Below, in pieces: positions 46,701-61,593 of a DNA stretch of 64,000 nucleotides. The notes under the pieces were generated by a model. It had not been told where the DNA came from and did not search any database. It was given only the letters and a program-made list of their open reading frames with translations. Each line of letters starts with the position of its first letter. Positions within the stretch are counted from its first letter, which is position 1. Origin of the DNA: Lagopus muta (taxonomy: Eukaryota; Chordata; Aves; Galliformes; Phasianidae); NCBI RefSeq assembly GCF_023343835.1, contig NC_064435.1:84392134-84456133 (forward strand), given 5' to 3'. The position numbers and the translations under genes are program-made.

Positions 46701-49700
46701 ACTGTACTTCAAGCTCACATTGTTGTGTTTTTTCCCCCAAGGAAATAATAATAATAATAATAATAACAAAAAATTAAACCACTAACACTAACTTTTTTTT
46801 TTCCCCAGCTAATGGAAATAAATGTTATGTACCAATCATCAGAAACAAAACTGGTCTCTACTCTTTTGAGAAGAAAGAAGCACTGTCATGTAGACTGGAC
46901 TTAGATTTACCTATGCTTTCTCCATCTCTTTTCGCAGGTGTGATTTAATCAAGCACTTGGTCCATCATGAAAAATGAGTCAATGACTTTAGGACACACCT
47001 GTTCAAAGGCAGACACATGCATTAAATGTTCTGATGAACCAGAACTACTCTCCTAGTCATCTTCTCATTCAGTCCTGTTGTTTCAAGAGATTTGTTCTTC
47101 TTCTACTTCTTGTTCTCATCCTCTCTTATTTCTAACAAAGACATAAAGCAGTGATAGTCACAAACTAGACAGCAAACTAAAATGGACAGAAAAATTGGGC
47201 AAATGGTGCTCACAGTACTCTTTGCAGAAACAGACCTTTACTTTGTCTACTTGTATGCAGAAAAGTTCTTAAGTAACTGTGACCTATGACAAGTGATTTA
47301 ACGCATAACTAGACTGCAAAGAGGTGTAGGCTACTTTGCAAGTTCTAAGCTTCCTCCTGGAGGAAGTAGGGATTTCTGTACTTTGTCACGTCCTGAACTT
47401 GCTCACCCACTTTGGTGAGTATCCCTGGAGCAGCGTAAATGAGCATAAAACAGGATCTATAATGTCATCCCCTGGAAATATAAACCATCCTTCCCACCTG
47501 GCCACAGGTTCCCCCTGGGTAATGCCAACTGAGCTGCTTTGCAATGGCAGCTCCACCACTGATACGTATGGTCTCCAAATCCTTCCACTGTTTTTATAGC
47601 AACATTTTCTGAGAAAGCATCTCAGCTGGAGAAGTTGTCCGCTGGTTACAGTTTCCCTACAGATGGACCAACATGATGTCACCTGGGTTAGCTTGGAGGA
47701 GCTCCACTGGCTTCACCAGACTAGGGAAACAGTCACATAGATACAGACATGAACATGAAATCTACAAATACTTCTACAGAAACTCCTTTGTCCATATTTC
47801 TTCCACATGCTCAAAAGAAGAACTGGTTTCATCATTTTTCCAAAAACTATACTCCTGTGTCTTTCTAGAGTCTGATGGCATTTGTTGAGGACTTGGCCCG
47901 TGGATTTCCTTCTAGGCCTCTGCTAATCATTAAGTCTTTCTCAGTATGCATGCAGCAGGACACTTTGCAGCTTTGTGCTTTCCAGTGGTTTGAAAACAAT
48001 GTGCATTAAAGCTGTTAATTTAATTGTACTTGGCCCTAAGTCTGCTTCATTATAAACAAGAGAACATCTTTCATTTGGATGGAAGGTGAGGTGTCTGCAA
48101 GAGCTGTCTTTGCCCCGAATTGGCAGTGGATTATGGATTGTTGATTTCAGCATTGACCCTTTAGGCAAGTCACAAAGTTGGCTGGGTATCACTGTGCAGT
48201 AAAACTGTACTCTTTGAACTAACGACTTTGCTGAGCCATTATTTTGCTCCACAAACATTTCTGAAAATGTCTATACATGCACAGAGGTCAACTTTCTAAG
48301 CCAACTACAACCTTTCCTTCTTCACTATTTATTTTTCTTCTTTCAAGCATTTCTTTGCTGCTTTTGTGGCCAAGTGCAGCTTTTGTAAGCTGTTTCTGGA
48401 CGAAGCTCTGATCATGGTTGTTTGTTCTACCTGTGATCCATGAATGTCTGAAGAACCATGAAATGTGATTAAGGGATGCAAATTCATACATGCTTTGCAA
48501 CAACCTGCATATGTGAAATTCTTGGAACAGTTTGCACTTCCACTGGGAATTTTTTAGTGGTCCGCATTAAATATAAAGTAAATCTTTGTGTGATACATGG
48601 AAAGTATGTTTGAAAAAAGGTTGCAAAAACAAGATGTCAGCATGGACAAGAACAGAATTGAGTCCAGACTCATAGCAAGTAAGAAAAATATTCTGATTAA
48701 AAAACCTGTTTGTATAACTGCATTAGCAGGTATTGCAAAGTGTGCTTGTAGCAGGGCAGATAAGCACACAAAATCAAAGCACTTGGTAAATCTGCACGTG
48801 CACTTGTAGTATGGACATAAATGCATGTGTAATGCAGCACAGTGAAGGTGTTTCTGGTGATGTACAACACATTTTGGATTTGCTCCCTTCTATCAAAAAA
48901 CTCTAGTCTCAAGGGGCTCTCTGTCCCTTTATTTGTCTTTTTTATCCCCTTTTAATACAGCAGACTCTGGTCAGTGTGGCCAAATTATTCAGCTGCCCTC
49001 ACCAAGTATGCTTTAGCTGCTGCTTGCAGCACCCTGCCCAGGCAGTGCTGTGCACAATAGTTGCTTTTGCCTGTACTTCTGTTTAAAAAGCTCATGTTGT
49101 TTACATGGATTTTTTTACTATGAGGTCTACAAACTGCCCTCAGTTTTTCCTCTCTGGACAGCACATTTGCACAGCTCTGAATGGTTTATGGCTAATTAGA
49201 AACAGAACACAGGTTTGTGGGGTTTTGTTTTTGTCTTTCTGCTGCATTCATTTGTTTAGCTGCTCCGTGGGGATTTGGCAGGGATATTGTCAAGGAGATA
49301 AATAAGCTATAGCCTGTGTGACTTCAGCGTGCTAAGAAATGCCTCCTTTTAACCTGACAGCCCCACAAAATTGGATCAGGTGTCGGAAAGACTGACAAAG
49401 CATCTGAGGACATGAGATACGCAGCAAATGACTGATCTCCACATCCTATCTGGGTCTACAGTAGCTTTGGAGGGGAGCTGACGCAGAACTGCCCTTCTCT
49501 CTCTACCTGACAATCTTGAACAGCTGATATATTGCCAGAACTAATTGTTGCCCTGACAGGCCTTTGATGCCTGGAGGAGTCAATTTATAACTGATGAGCT
49601 CCTTTTACATACCTCTGCTGGTGGAGCTGTTGAGATAGTTACAGAATCAATAATCGCTGTCATCTGGGGATGCTTTAGTTTTCTCTCATTTATTTAGGAA

Positions 49701-52700
49701 GCAGTTCTGAATGTCTGTAAATGCTCATCCCCAACTTCCCAACACCTTGCCTAGAAAAAGATAGGCATTGCTAGGAGTGAGGCTTGGTACAAGGAGAGAA
49801 TATGCACCTGAAAAGCGGGAAAGTAGAGGTGGATGTGGAGGAGGAGGAAAGACAGTCTCCAGTCTGTACTCAGCCGCTTATGACGGTCTTGCCAAGAAGG
49901 AAGACATAATTGAAAACAAGGGCAGAAAGGTCTTTATCTACATGAAGGAACCAGACAATATTTGACTGAATTACGTTCTTATGGGTGAGAGCAAAGATGC
50001 AGAATTTTGACCTGTGTTTCAAGGGCATTTCATGACCACTACATGATGGAGAACCCGAAGAAACCTTCTCCTTGGACTCCCTGATATGTTGCTAATTCTT
50101 GCATCAGACTCCTCTGCAAAACTGTAAGGATATGGCAGAGGTCATAATACTCTTACATAGTCATTTGATGATTTCATTTTTCTCTTTTTGACAGAAAAAT
50201 AAAATTATGTTTTATTATAGAAAGACACTGAGAGTTAGAGGAGATACAGTCGAGCTGTGTGCTCAGCTCTCACAAAGCTCAACTATCAAAGCTTGCTGGA
50301 CATCTTGAGAGGGGCAGTAGCAGCACAGAAATGGTCCTGCCCTTCAGTAGACCTCCCTGAGCAAGGCCTAAAGATACTGAAGGAGCAATGGGCATTAATG
50401 ATGACAGCAGTGCCAAGAGAGGCTGACTTCCAAACAGGCCAGCTCACAGGTAGTGTTAGCATCACCACTGCACATCCGGGACTCCCTTTTTCTTGGGCCA
50501 TCAGAAGCAAAGGACAGTTTCAAAGAACACTGCAATAACAGCACTTGGATCTGAAGGAAAATTCTTGCTCTGCTTTTGCTGTTTGCTTACTCTCCAGTTG
50601 TGATAACAAAAAAGGAGTGCTCCAGCAGGGCCTGGCTGACTCCTGGAAATAAAATTTGCAGGCATGGACCCAGTATCGCTACCAATGACAAATTTTTGAA
50701 AACACATCCTTGCAGCCATGAGTCTGTCCTATACCTGGGAACATCATTTGCACGCAATCCCGTCTTTCAGTACAATCACTTTTCCTGTGCCTGATTATCC
50801 TGATGAGAGAGAGTTCATTAGAAAAATGGAACGACACAACCCAAGTGCAAGCATGAACAATAGGAGGTGCTGACTGATGCTTCACTTCTCACTCACCCCT
50901 GAAAGCTTACAGACAAATGTGAGGTTTTGTGGTGTGGTTCAGTGTGGTTACCCCAAAGCTGTCTGCGGCCTGGCCACCAAGGCTTGTTCTCACCACAAAG
51001 GAGATGATCCCTGAGTCAAATTTCTCTCTGATGTCCTCCAGATTGAGGAAACACTTTGACCAAATCGAGAAAGAAATAACTGAGATGTGCTGAATCTCTT
51101 GCCTTCAGTATTTCCAAGTATACTGACTGTGGTCAGCTGTCACTTTCCCAATGTAAGTTGGACTTATTGAGCATACTATGAATTCAGAATTTTGAATTAC
51201 CTGGAGTGGTCTACACGAAGTAAAGACAGGAGACATTGGTAAAAGTGACAGAAAGGGCATGTGAACATGCTCATACAGTGATATCCAACTCATCTCCAGC
51301 CTAATCTTTCACTATCAAGGGATTTATTCTTAATGTGCTATTTATTTTGAAGAACAGGTATGCTTCTCAGCGAGATAAATTGTTCAGAAACACCACTGAG
51401 TAAGAAATAAGGGAGGAGAAAAGGAGAGGTACACATCCAGCCTAATTTTGAGATAAATGGTTAAATGCAAAGAGTCTCGGAGATCCTCTCCAAAGAAATG
51501 AGATTGCTCCCAAGACATTATGCCATGGGATTATGATAAAAGAGGCAATATGGGCCAAGAGGACAGGTTTATGAGGAGATGCCAGAAAATATGACAGGAG
51601 AGTAACTGTGGGGAAACAGTCTTTTGGCAACATGGAGGTTCAGTAGGAAAAATCTTTGTGTCTAGATTGAGGCAGTTTAACTTACATAGCTGACTGATGC
51701 ACTTGAGCTGAGAATGATCCACTGGAGGCATCTGTCTTTCTCGACTGACCGGGCAAAGGAGCGTAAAGAGATTACACCACTTTATCTTCATAAAGTAGCT
51801 TTTGAGGAGTACAGCTTTATTAAGCAGAAGGAAATCTGCATTTGGGCCTACTGTAGTCAATATCTAATATTCTCATGTGAAATCTGAATTTCCCACAGAA
51901 GAACAGCAGAACAGCTGTACTTTTTTCAACTGTTCTTTCATAGAAAAATAATTCTCTTCCAATATCTTCCAAGCAAGTGCTAAGAGCAATATGCACTGGA
52001 TAACAGCTATGAAATCAACTGAAGGCATAGTGAAGAAAATAAAGGAAACTCATGGCAAGATAAACTCATCTGCCTAAGCTGGATTTCTAGGACAGGTTTG
52101 ATTACTATGAATGACCTCTATGTCTTTGCATCCTGAAAACGCAAAAAGACAAAGGGAAGAAGAAAGCAAGAGAGAAACAAGTCTGATAAGAATTTAACTC
52201 CCATGAAATTTTGAATGAGGCTATCTCCTGAAGCCAGGCCCGTAACACTCACATAGCTGGGATGCCTCAGGGGCATGAAATAGCTAATATTGATTACCAT
52301 AATGAGAGAGAAAAAAAAAGATATTCCTGGTCTTTGCTGACTTAAGTATTCGGAAAGCCTGCCACATCCAAGAGATGTTATTTTTAATTGTACGTCTCCA
52401 GGATGATCTTACAATGGAAACTCTTCCATCCTGGAAAAAGGGAAAAGTTTAACTACTGAAAGGAAGCAGTTCAAAATTAAGATGATTAGAAAGTGATAAT
52501 TTCGACGTGGTTAGCAAAGATGTAGAAACAGCACTGAAGCTGTTTCAAGAGTGTACATGCCAGGATCTCAATAACAATCAGTTCTCACAGTGCTCACTCC
52601 CAGTTTGAAGAAACTTTATGAATTCGTGCCACATATGATAGCAATCAGAAAGTCAGATCATTTAGACAATGCTGATATTCCTTGAGAGAACTAGCTTAAG

Positions 52701-54777
52701 CCAAATTTCTCAATATGAGTTTGGCAGGTGAAAAAGTTGAAGACAGGATGGATGTTTCCAGAGTGGTATCAAGCATGAGAAGTGACCGTGTCCAGGCCCA
52801 CCACACCCTGCCCTGAAATATCTAGTGATGTAAGTGAAAAGTTATGCCAGCTTTGAGCCAGGTGAGTACTCACTGAAACTGGATGAAGTGACTTCATGCA
52901 CTGAAGATAGAGACCAAAGCTGTGGGATGAGGCCACTTAGATTTGAATTGATTTCTCATTAATGTTTGACAACAGAGGGTACAGCCAACTGCTGCAAGAA
53001 GATTGTAATGGCAAAGAAGTATTCTCCTCAGGTCTTTAATATTCTCAGGTGATTAAATGTGAGTTACATGCCTACTATTATTTTGGATAAGCTGAAATGT
53101 GTTTCTCTTCACTAGATGAGATGGTAAAGATACAGGTAACTTCTAAACTGATCTTTTCACTGCAGACAAAAACAAGGGAAAGGACAACAGCGTGCCTCTT
53201 GTGCTCTTAAAAACAAACGCACACAAATAGAAGTGATAACATTTGTTGACTTGCCTCCTGATCCAGGGACCTGTATACAACTACAAAGATGGAGCAAGCT
53301 TAGCTTATCGCCTGTTTGTTTACTGAGCAGTTTACCTGGTATAGATGCTGTCCTCAAGTTCACAGCAACTTGTGTTTGATTTTCACAGGATTACAGTGAC
53401 ACAAAGAGCTCTGCTGGGGAAGTTCCTGCAAACCTGAATGAAAAGCAACTGTAAGGGAGGCAACTTCAAGAAGTGAGTTTTCCATCCAGGTACCATCCTC
53501 TGTGACCTCCCAGATTAGTGATTGCAATAACACTAAAAGTCACGATCAGTCTACATGTCTAACTTATACAGCTTCCAGAATGCTTGTGACTATGGGAAAG
53601 AGTAGAAGAGAAAGGTAGACAAGGAGGACATGGGAGTTACACATTAATATACCAGCACATATCTACTCCAAGATACTAGATACTTGCTGGCTCTAAGTTA
53701 TGGGACTAAAGAATCACGCTGCACAGAAAATAGAAGAGACTGGAAATCTTGCAGGAACAGGATTTCTTCTGAGGTTTTGAGTAATGCCTGTTTCTAAAGC
53801 TCTGGCAGGCAATGAAAGAATAAGTGAAAGACAGAGGAGGAAATTTTGCTGTGTCTTATGCAAGCCCTGCATTTGTACTCTGACATGTACTCTATACATT
53901 TCTGCAGGACTTCAGCCAACGCCAAAATGTGTTGGAGATGATTTTTTTTATATATGCTCAAAGAATTAATTAAAGCAGGGTGCAAAGTCATGCGAAGAGC
54001 TAGATAGAGCTAATTCCACTGTTTATAGCTTGTGACGAAGGGCACAATTGCTAAGAATCTGTCAATCTTTTTCAGCTGCTGATACCAACCTTTTAACATT
54101 TCTCTGAGTGACACCATCATTTCTTCAGTATCAATACTTTTGTTTCCCAGTGTACTTATTTGATTTATCTTTCTAGAGCCTGATTTTGCTGATACATTCA
54201 TAATAGTTTGTCATGCAGTTCTGGAGGTTAAGCAATGGCAGGAACAGTTAGTTAAACTAAAAGGCAGACTCAAGTCTACAACCCTGGCCATTAAATACTT
54301 TCAGCGGCAACTTAGATATATTTAATTTTTTTTCCTACTACTATTTCAGTTAAAAAATCTGATTCAGACTAATTTGTTTGGGAAATTCAGTTTCAAACTA
54401 GCATTCAATTCCACCAGGGTTTCACTGTCTTGTATCATAAAAGACATATTTCCTTATGTGATTTTTCATTCAAACAGATGAAAATTGATAAGCAAAACTG
54501 AGTGAACTGAAATGCTGCTATGTTGCATCTCCAGAACAAGATGCTATTATGGGAAACAGAGAACTGATGAGAAAGGGATGCTGTCACAAATGAAAGATTT
54601 CGGTATTGTAGTCCTTAATTCTGAACAAAGTAATGCTGACATAAGACATAAAATTATTTTTCATTGTGAATCAAGTGCCCTGGAAAGATGTGAATTCTTT
54701 TTATATTTTAAAAGGATAGGGAAAAAAAAAATACTGTATTCAGGACACAATGACATAAAAACAGATGCATTTTATTT
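43756..54777. other. Intergenic, no gene seen
   Basis: About 11 kb downstream of EDN1. Holds an AAT trinucleotide run at 46744-46767, a short AT run near 44370 and a C-rich/A-rich patch at about 44867-44882. Open frames are short and unremarkable. The part from about 49.7 to 54.2 kb is purine-rich on the plus strand, but I could not assign it to a known element. Confidence 0.55.
46744..46767. repeat. AAT microsatellite
   Basis: Seven to eight perfect AAT units, ending in AAC. Confidence 0.95.
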
Positions 54778-55130
54778 AATCATAGAATCATAAAAAGGCT
54801 TGGGTTGGAAGGAACCCCAAGGATCATGCATCTCCAACCCCCTGCCACATGCAGGTCCACCAGCCTCCATATCCAATACCAGACCAGGCTGCCCAGGGCC
54901 CCATCCAACCTGGCCTTGAACACCTCCAGGGACGGGGCATCCACAGCCTCTCTGGGCAGCTGTTCCAGCACCTCGCCACTCTCTCTGTGAAGAACTTCCC
55001 CCTGACATCCAACCTAAATCTTCCCTCCCTCAACTTAAATCCATTTCCCCTTGTCTTGCCACTATCTACCCTTGTAAAGAGTTGACTCCCCTCCTGCTTG
55101 TAGGCTCCTTTTACGTGCTGGAAGGATGTG
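54778..55130 (-). mobile_element. CR1 LINE 3' fragment
   Basis: Minus-orientation CR1 with clear landmarks on the plus strand: ATCATAGAATCATAAAAAGG, TTGGGTTGGAAGGAACCCC, CATCCAACCTGGCCTTGAAC, TCCACAGCCTCTCTGGGC, GTGAAGAACTTCCCCCTGAC and TCCCTCAACTTAAATCC. It is 5' truncated, at about 55130. The ATAGAATCAT repeat at the 54778 end is the CR1 3' terminus. Confidence 0.95.
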
Positions 55131-58100
55131 CGAGCACCTACTTCTTTCAGAGCTCTGCAAGATTGTGAATGTGTATTTCTGAACAATTAACTAAGTTTCC
55201 AGTGCAAATGAGTTACAACTGAAGAACTTGGTATTCAAGGTTGGCAAAATTTTGCAGTTTCGTCATACATGAATGCATCATCTGTTTTACTTAATATGTA
55301 GCTATTTTTAAATTATGTTTCATATCTTTTCTACTGTTCTTTGATGAACAGCCTAGGAAACAGTTTAGCAAACTCTGACACACTAGACAGAAATAGCTTC
55401 AAAAGAATTCTGATGAATGTTTCCCTCCAAGTACAGGAGTATTCAGCCACATTTTGTTATTTATAAGGTACGCTGTTTAGCAGATGCATATGTGTGCAAG
55501 GTGTCCAAGTTATTTTTAATAGTTTCTTTAACAGATCTGATTCGTTATTTGCAAATTAAATCCTTTAATAGACACCAAATTCTTGTAGAACTAAAAATGG
55601 TGTTCTAAATTTTGGCTTTCAAAGCATTTTTGGATGTTTTTTTTTGCTGACACGGACAAAACAGGCCATTTTCTATCAGGAATTTCCCTTCTGTCATTTG
55701 TTTCTTCTACGTACTTTTGCTTCTATTTTCCTCTCTTTTTGAATAATGGAAATGTTAAATGTGAGGATGGGGAAAGGAAAGAGGAAGGGAAAGAGGAATA
55801 ACAGTTTAAAAGCAATAAAGGAGAAAAGCTTCAGTCCTGGTTTGCTGTTAAAAATAGTCCAGTCTGTTACAATGATCCTCTCTGTTTTTGCAATTACTGT
55901 TGTAGCAACAGCAAGTTTTTACAGAACTGATAGCAAAAAAGTCACTTTATTGCTATTGTTCTTCAAGGACTCTGCTTCTATTTCAGGTGGTTTTGATAAG
56001 TTTGGTTAACCAGACCAGGGAGTCCTGGGAAGTTTGATTCAGAATAGCTGTGCAAAATTAACCTTTTTCAGCAATAACAAGGATCTCAGTGAGAAACAGA
56101 AAAATTAAGGTTTCGGTCTTGTCTCCCTTTATCTGAGCTGGCTGCATTTCTTTGGGAGGTGCCCGTCTTTGCACTGCTGAATTCTTCATCCCATGCCTTG
56201 CCTGTCTGTTTCAGACAGAGGCAGTGAACTCATGAAAGCTGGATTCCATCCTGAGAAACATTTCCCCATGTGGGATGCCCACATGAGGCAGCCCACCACA
56301 CAGCTATGGGACCACTAAAGTCATCCTTCAGGACTAGCAGGTGCTCAGATGAATAATTGCACCCAACTGACAGAACTGGAGAACTGAGGCATGGGTGCAA
56401 TGTACCCATCTGCCAACCATTGGGACCTGGAAACAAAGCACTTAGGAAAATTGAGGCAGGGAGTCTCTATTGCTCTTCCTCCAGCTTGTCTGGAATGTCA
56501 TTTCCTACTTAGCATTCCAGTTCACAGCTATGACATTTTCATCATGTTCTTTTCAAAAGGAAACAGCCCTGGCCCCTAAAGAAGACTTAACCACCATCCA
56601 GTCCCAAGTGGCCCCGTCTGGTTGGTCTCTCTTCCAGCTGCCTGTCTCTTGGTTTTAATGAACTGAAGCCATAACAAAGTCCGGACGACACAAGAGCAAT
56701 TCAGTACTGAATTTCTTTCAGCAGTGCTAATTCCTTTGGCCTTTAGAGGGGCATTGAACCAGAAACACACCTCAAACGGGCAGACGGTAAAACAACGCAA
56801 ACAAACAAGCTGGGGAAACAAACTGGAAGGTTAAAGAAAAGATAACCTGTGTCTGTTCTTGGGAAAGTGGAGTGTTTTCCTCCTGTTCAATTCACCTCAT
56901 GGCTGGGCAGGTCAGGACTGATGGCACTTGGTAGCCCACATATAAAAACAAATATTGCTCTATCATTGAGTGCTCCACTGTTGACAATGCCTTTTTTTTT
57001 TTTTTTTTAGACTCTCTCCAGAATAAGTAAAACTCAGCCTGACTAATAAACACGTGCAAATCTTTTGTCTTGATTGAATTTTGTGTACCAATGAACATGC
57101 AAGAAAGGAGGACCTCCAGGAGGGCCTGAGAAATTGCAAGAAAGAGATGAGCATGCAAAAATGCCTAAGAGTGTGTATTTGTGAAATAGAGCTCAAAGAG
57201 CCTTTTCCCTTCATTAATGCTATGTTACAAGATTTCTTATTTTTAAAGAATGTCTAAAATGGCACATGATAAAGAATGTACAGTAATGGGTCATTTCATT
57301 TGTATAACTTTTTTTTCTGAGCCATTTAAGTGATGCTGTGCATGACAAATGCTGGAAATGATGAAGAGAAATAATAAATAAGAGTACCTCTCAGCAGCTT
57401 CTGAATAGTGATGTGCAGGGCTGCAGGTTTCCTTGTCTGGATGTTGGGCATTTCAAGTTAGATGCCACCAAACACACAGCTTACAGCTATTGGATGATCT
57501 CTACAACTTTCCTGGTTTAACAAGAGGTTAGGCTGAGAAACTGCATGGAATGTTGGACCTTGATTTCCTGCTATTTTTGCAAGGCATGACCTTTGGACAT
57601 CCAGAGATACCCTGCAGGATGAGATGTATGAGTTGCCCTTGCAACTCATCAGCCCAGCCTACATACCCTGCCAAATAACTACTGAGTTAACTGCTTAATC
57701 CTTTCTCAGTTCAGCTTGGACCTCACACAGCACCCTGTAAGGAAATTATTTCTCACATCACTTTTATTTCCACTGTACACCTTCCTGCCAAAAGAGGACT
57801 GTTCTGGATGTACGGGCACAGATCACTGTATGTACATCAGCAATTCTTTTGGAAAACACCACAGTTCATCATTGGTGATAAAAATCTATGAGCCCTCCCT
57901 CGGGCTTTTTATGTGAGTCACAAAACATGGGGAGCTTGAGAGCCAGTGCAAAACTGGAGTAAAAAGATTGGCTTATTACAGTGCAAGTCTGCAGCTGAAA
58001 AAGGACTATAGGTTTGCAGGCAGAAAGGTTCTCACACGCTACTTACTGTGCTTGTAAATACATACATTAACCAAGGGAAAAGAAAGAAAAAGCATTGAAA

Positions 58101-58913
58101 TAGAATAGAACCTCTTATTCCAGAATTCTCAGCTCTTGCTGTCTGAAGCAAGGTTAATGAAATTGCTCAGCCACGCCAATCTGTTGAGCCGAGAGTTTGC
58201 TTATCATGCAGACAGCCAAACACAGATAGGAGATCTGTCTGGAAGACAACCCTTGGTGTCTTCCTCTTGTCAGAAGCCTCAAACCTGAAAATCTTCTTGG
58301 CTGGGGAAGTGAGACGGAGTGAACCTTTTGGTTCCATTTCCCCTCCTATACAAAAGTGATCTGATTCTCCATGACAAAATAATTATACTTCATTGAAATG
58401 CAACTCTACAGTGAAAGCCAACACTGTCAGGAAGGTATGTAGAGTCTGTACCTTAACCACAAGCTCACAAAGAAATACATTTTTATGTATTTATAGGTAC
58501 ATACATACTTATACACATACATCTGTATGAAAAAATTGTTTATATTGGACCTGACATCAGCTCACTGGTTCTGTATCTCAAAATGTTTCTTGCAGTTAAT
58601 CTTTAGTCCATGACTGGATCAGGACTTAGGAAGTTTCCCAGCTGTAGCACAACTTACTGATGAGCAGAGGGTTTACAAAATTGTGACAAGAGTAGCTGAA
58701 CTACAGGAAAAAAAGAAAAAAAGAAATATAGCTGGGATGCATAATATTAGCTTCATTTTTAAAAGAAAATTAGGGCTTCTTCATAAGAAATATTTTGTCT
58801 TGGTCAGTAAGCCCAAAAGCAACGATGAGATTATTCAAAATTGTTCCTGTTTTGGGTGCCGTCTGTTTGCCAAGGATTCTACCAGTCTCCTTGGCTTGTA
58901 TATAGTAACAGAG
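55131..58913. other. Intergenic, no gene seen
   Basis: About 3.8 kb. Contains a T run at about 56992-57009 and no supportable gene or element. Confidence 0.55.
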
Positions 58914-59070
58914 GGAATCATAGAATGGCTTGGGTTCCAAGGGACCCCAAGGATCATCAAGTTCCAACCCCCCTGCCACAGGGAGGGCTTCCAATGTCTA
59001 CAAGAAGTACTAGATCAGGTTGCCCAGGGCCCCATCCAACCTGGCCCTAAACACCTCCAGGGATGAGGAC
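58914..59070 (-). mobile_element. CR1 LINE 3' fragment
   Basis: Short minus-orientation CR1 end: GAATCATAGAATGGCTTGGG, AAGTTCCAACCCCCCTGCC and CATCCAACCTGGCCCTAAAC, breaking off after GGGATGAGGA. It resembles the copy at 54778-55130 and may be of the same subfamily. Confidence 0.93.
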
Positions 59071-60780
59071 TCTCTCCTGACTACTGGAGCACTTAACTTA
59101 TGGCTGGTTTAGCTTCTGCAACCAAACAGTGTGACAAGCCACAGGTATTATTAAAACACTGACATGAATATGAACATTTCTCCTCTTGAAGGTCTTGTCC
59201 TGAAGCAAGAAATGAAGTAACAACACAAAAAGGAGCTCTAGTTTAGTGATCCTGTTATTTTTGCTCTGTAGGAAACCCGGCATAGTTTGGGCATCTGCTA
59301 AGCAAATACCTAACCTGCACTTAAGAGGTCACTTGTGCCCTTCAACACAAACACGGTAAGAATGCTTCTACCTTCTTTTGTTCCAAACTGAGCTTATTTT
59401 AGCAGAAAAATACCAGCATGAGAAAAAGAGGAGTAATCAGAAGAGGCTGGAGCAAGGTGCTAACTGGGAGAACAGAAATCTGCATAGTTTATACCCTCAA
59501 TGGCCTCCTGACTGCTTTCTTAAAGTTGTTACTTTTTTCCTTGGTTTGTTGCTATTTCAGCATGAAAACTCAGCCTGGGCTCTATTAATGGCATTGAGCA
59601 ATTTTGGCTCCGCTTCAACTCCAAATTCCTCATCTGAAGAATTTTTTTTTCATTTGCAGAAATGACAAAATGTCATCCCTGATCAAGGATACAAGTTCCA
59701 ACAAATGTGAGTGGATGCAAATATGAGAGCCTTGCACACCTTTAATGCTTTCTTGTCATCCTGCTTCATTGTGCTTTGCCTAAGAAATCTGTTAGCTTTC
59801 AGTACGTAGCTCGGGTATCTGGTTTGTCTCACCTACACAACTGAAACAACTGCTGTATGTGGTCTGCAAGAAAGCAGCACTTACATTGCTGTTCAGGCTG
59901 ATTTGCCAGACATTGAGACTTTTCACCAGCTAACAGTGCTTCTCAACAAATGTCAGGACAATTTCCATTCTGTGGACAGGTTAGATACCACGGACCAAGT
60001 AAAAGCTTTCCAGTTCTCTGTTTCATCCCAAGATTATCCTCAGTCTTGTTCTAGTTCACACCATTTAGCACAGGCCTCTGCTAGTCTTTTTCCGGGTAGT
60101 TTGACTCCTCCTCCATTACTTCCCTTCTGCCTTATGGTACCCCAAAATCACAACAAATAAATTTCTTCCACTTCCTTTGGAGATTGCCCCCTCCCAGAAA
60201 GGCTTCCTAAAAATGCTTTCTTGGCTGACGTTGCAAAAATTTTACTGCAGGAAGTTAAACAACACAGACTTCATGTTCTAAAACCTTCTTTTAGCTAACT
60301 TCTGTCTTACAGTAATTTTATACATATAAATATTTGCCTAGCACACAACAGCCTTCCACAGAGTGTGGTGATCCAGGAAATGTATGTGATGGTCACGTAT
60401 GACCTCAGCAAAATGCCCTGGGGAGGCCTGCCTGGTGGTATGATGCCAGGACTTGCGCAGGTAAAGAGCCAGATCTGCTCTCTGTGGGAGGTCTGAAATG
60501 TGTTGACTCAAAGGCAATGATGCAACGGGCCTTGAGGAGGAGCAGAAAGCATCCTGCTTGCCTGCACCTCCCCGCTCTCAAAGGAATCACATTCCACTTG
60601 GAGATCTGAATCCAGAAAAGCACATAGCTATCCTCAGAGTAATGGGGCAAAAATGTGGTAGGTAGGACAGCCTGAATTTTTGTGTTAGCCTTTTGGCACA
60701 AATCCATCATAATAAGTCTGTTTTTCTGGCTTTTTCTGTGCTGCTTCCAAAATGACAGAGACTATATATGTACAGGGCTG
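59071..60780. other. Intergenic, no gene seen
   Basis: About 1.7 kb with no supportable gene, RNA gene or mobile element. Confidence 0.5.
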
Positions 60781-60789
60781 GTTACTTAC

Positions 60790-61220
60790 CATTGTAATTT
60801 GTGATTTATTCTGAATTGGTCTTAGTATTTAACCCAGTGCAGTAAGGTCTGCTTAACAGAATGCTATTCTCCAGCAATTTCTCTAGTTCAGTTTATCAGG
60901 GTGCATAATTGAAGAATATTAGGATGCTATAATCACAAAATAAACAAGAGAGTTAGGCAAAGTAGACTATGATAACAAAAGAGAATAAATAGGAAGCTTA
61001 CCCCTATCCTGGGCTCACCCACAGAACACCAGCAGAGCAGATCTCCAGCAGAGATCCTTCCCCACTGGCAGCCAGCTCTTAAATAGGTCTAGGAGAGGTG
61101 CAGCCAGGCTGCCCCCCTTCCAGCACACAGGTGAATTGCCTTCACCTGTGCTCCTGTGGCTGACTCATGGCTCGCCTCAGGTGGTCAATCAGAGGTTCAG
61201 GCCGTGGCTCAGCAGTTCCC
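60790..61220 (-). repeat. Possible LTR-like repeat
   Basis: On the minus strand this reads like the promoter part of a retroviral-type LTR. There is a GC-rich upstream part, a TATTTAAG box (plus strand 61078-61085), then a GGATCTCTGCTGGAGATCTG segment and a GT-rich stretch. An AATAAA (plus strand about 60805-60810) lies about 275 bases downstream. The CTGGCTGCCAGTGGGGAAGG block has the feel of a high-copy avian repeat. I cannot confirm termini or a target-site duplication, so the family and limits are uncertain. No retroviral genes are present. Confidence 0.35.
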
Positions 61221-61593
61221 ATACACAGGGGAAATGATATACATTGGTAAAACATGATTCCTTCAGCTGATACTTAACTTTGACCCTAAAACAGCCAGCA
61301 TCCTTGTAATCCACTGTAGTTCTGTTGGCTCCATACACAGATCTCAAGGTTAGTAATGAAATATCAGCAATAACAAGAAGCAGCCATTACCCATTCTCAA
61401 TTATACCTTTATGGAAAGACTGCTGCAAAGGAAGAAAGCAACTTGGCTTGTATATTTAGTCCAGCTGCTCATAGTAAGCAGTAAATGTTTAAATCAATGT
61501 TATTGAAAGTCAAGCACACTTCTGCCCTACCGCATACTTCAATCTTCAATCAATTCCATTTGTGGTGAAATAGCAGATGCATCTTCTGAAACT

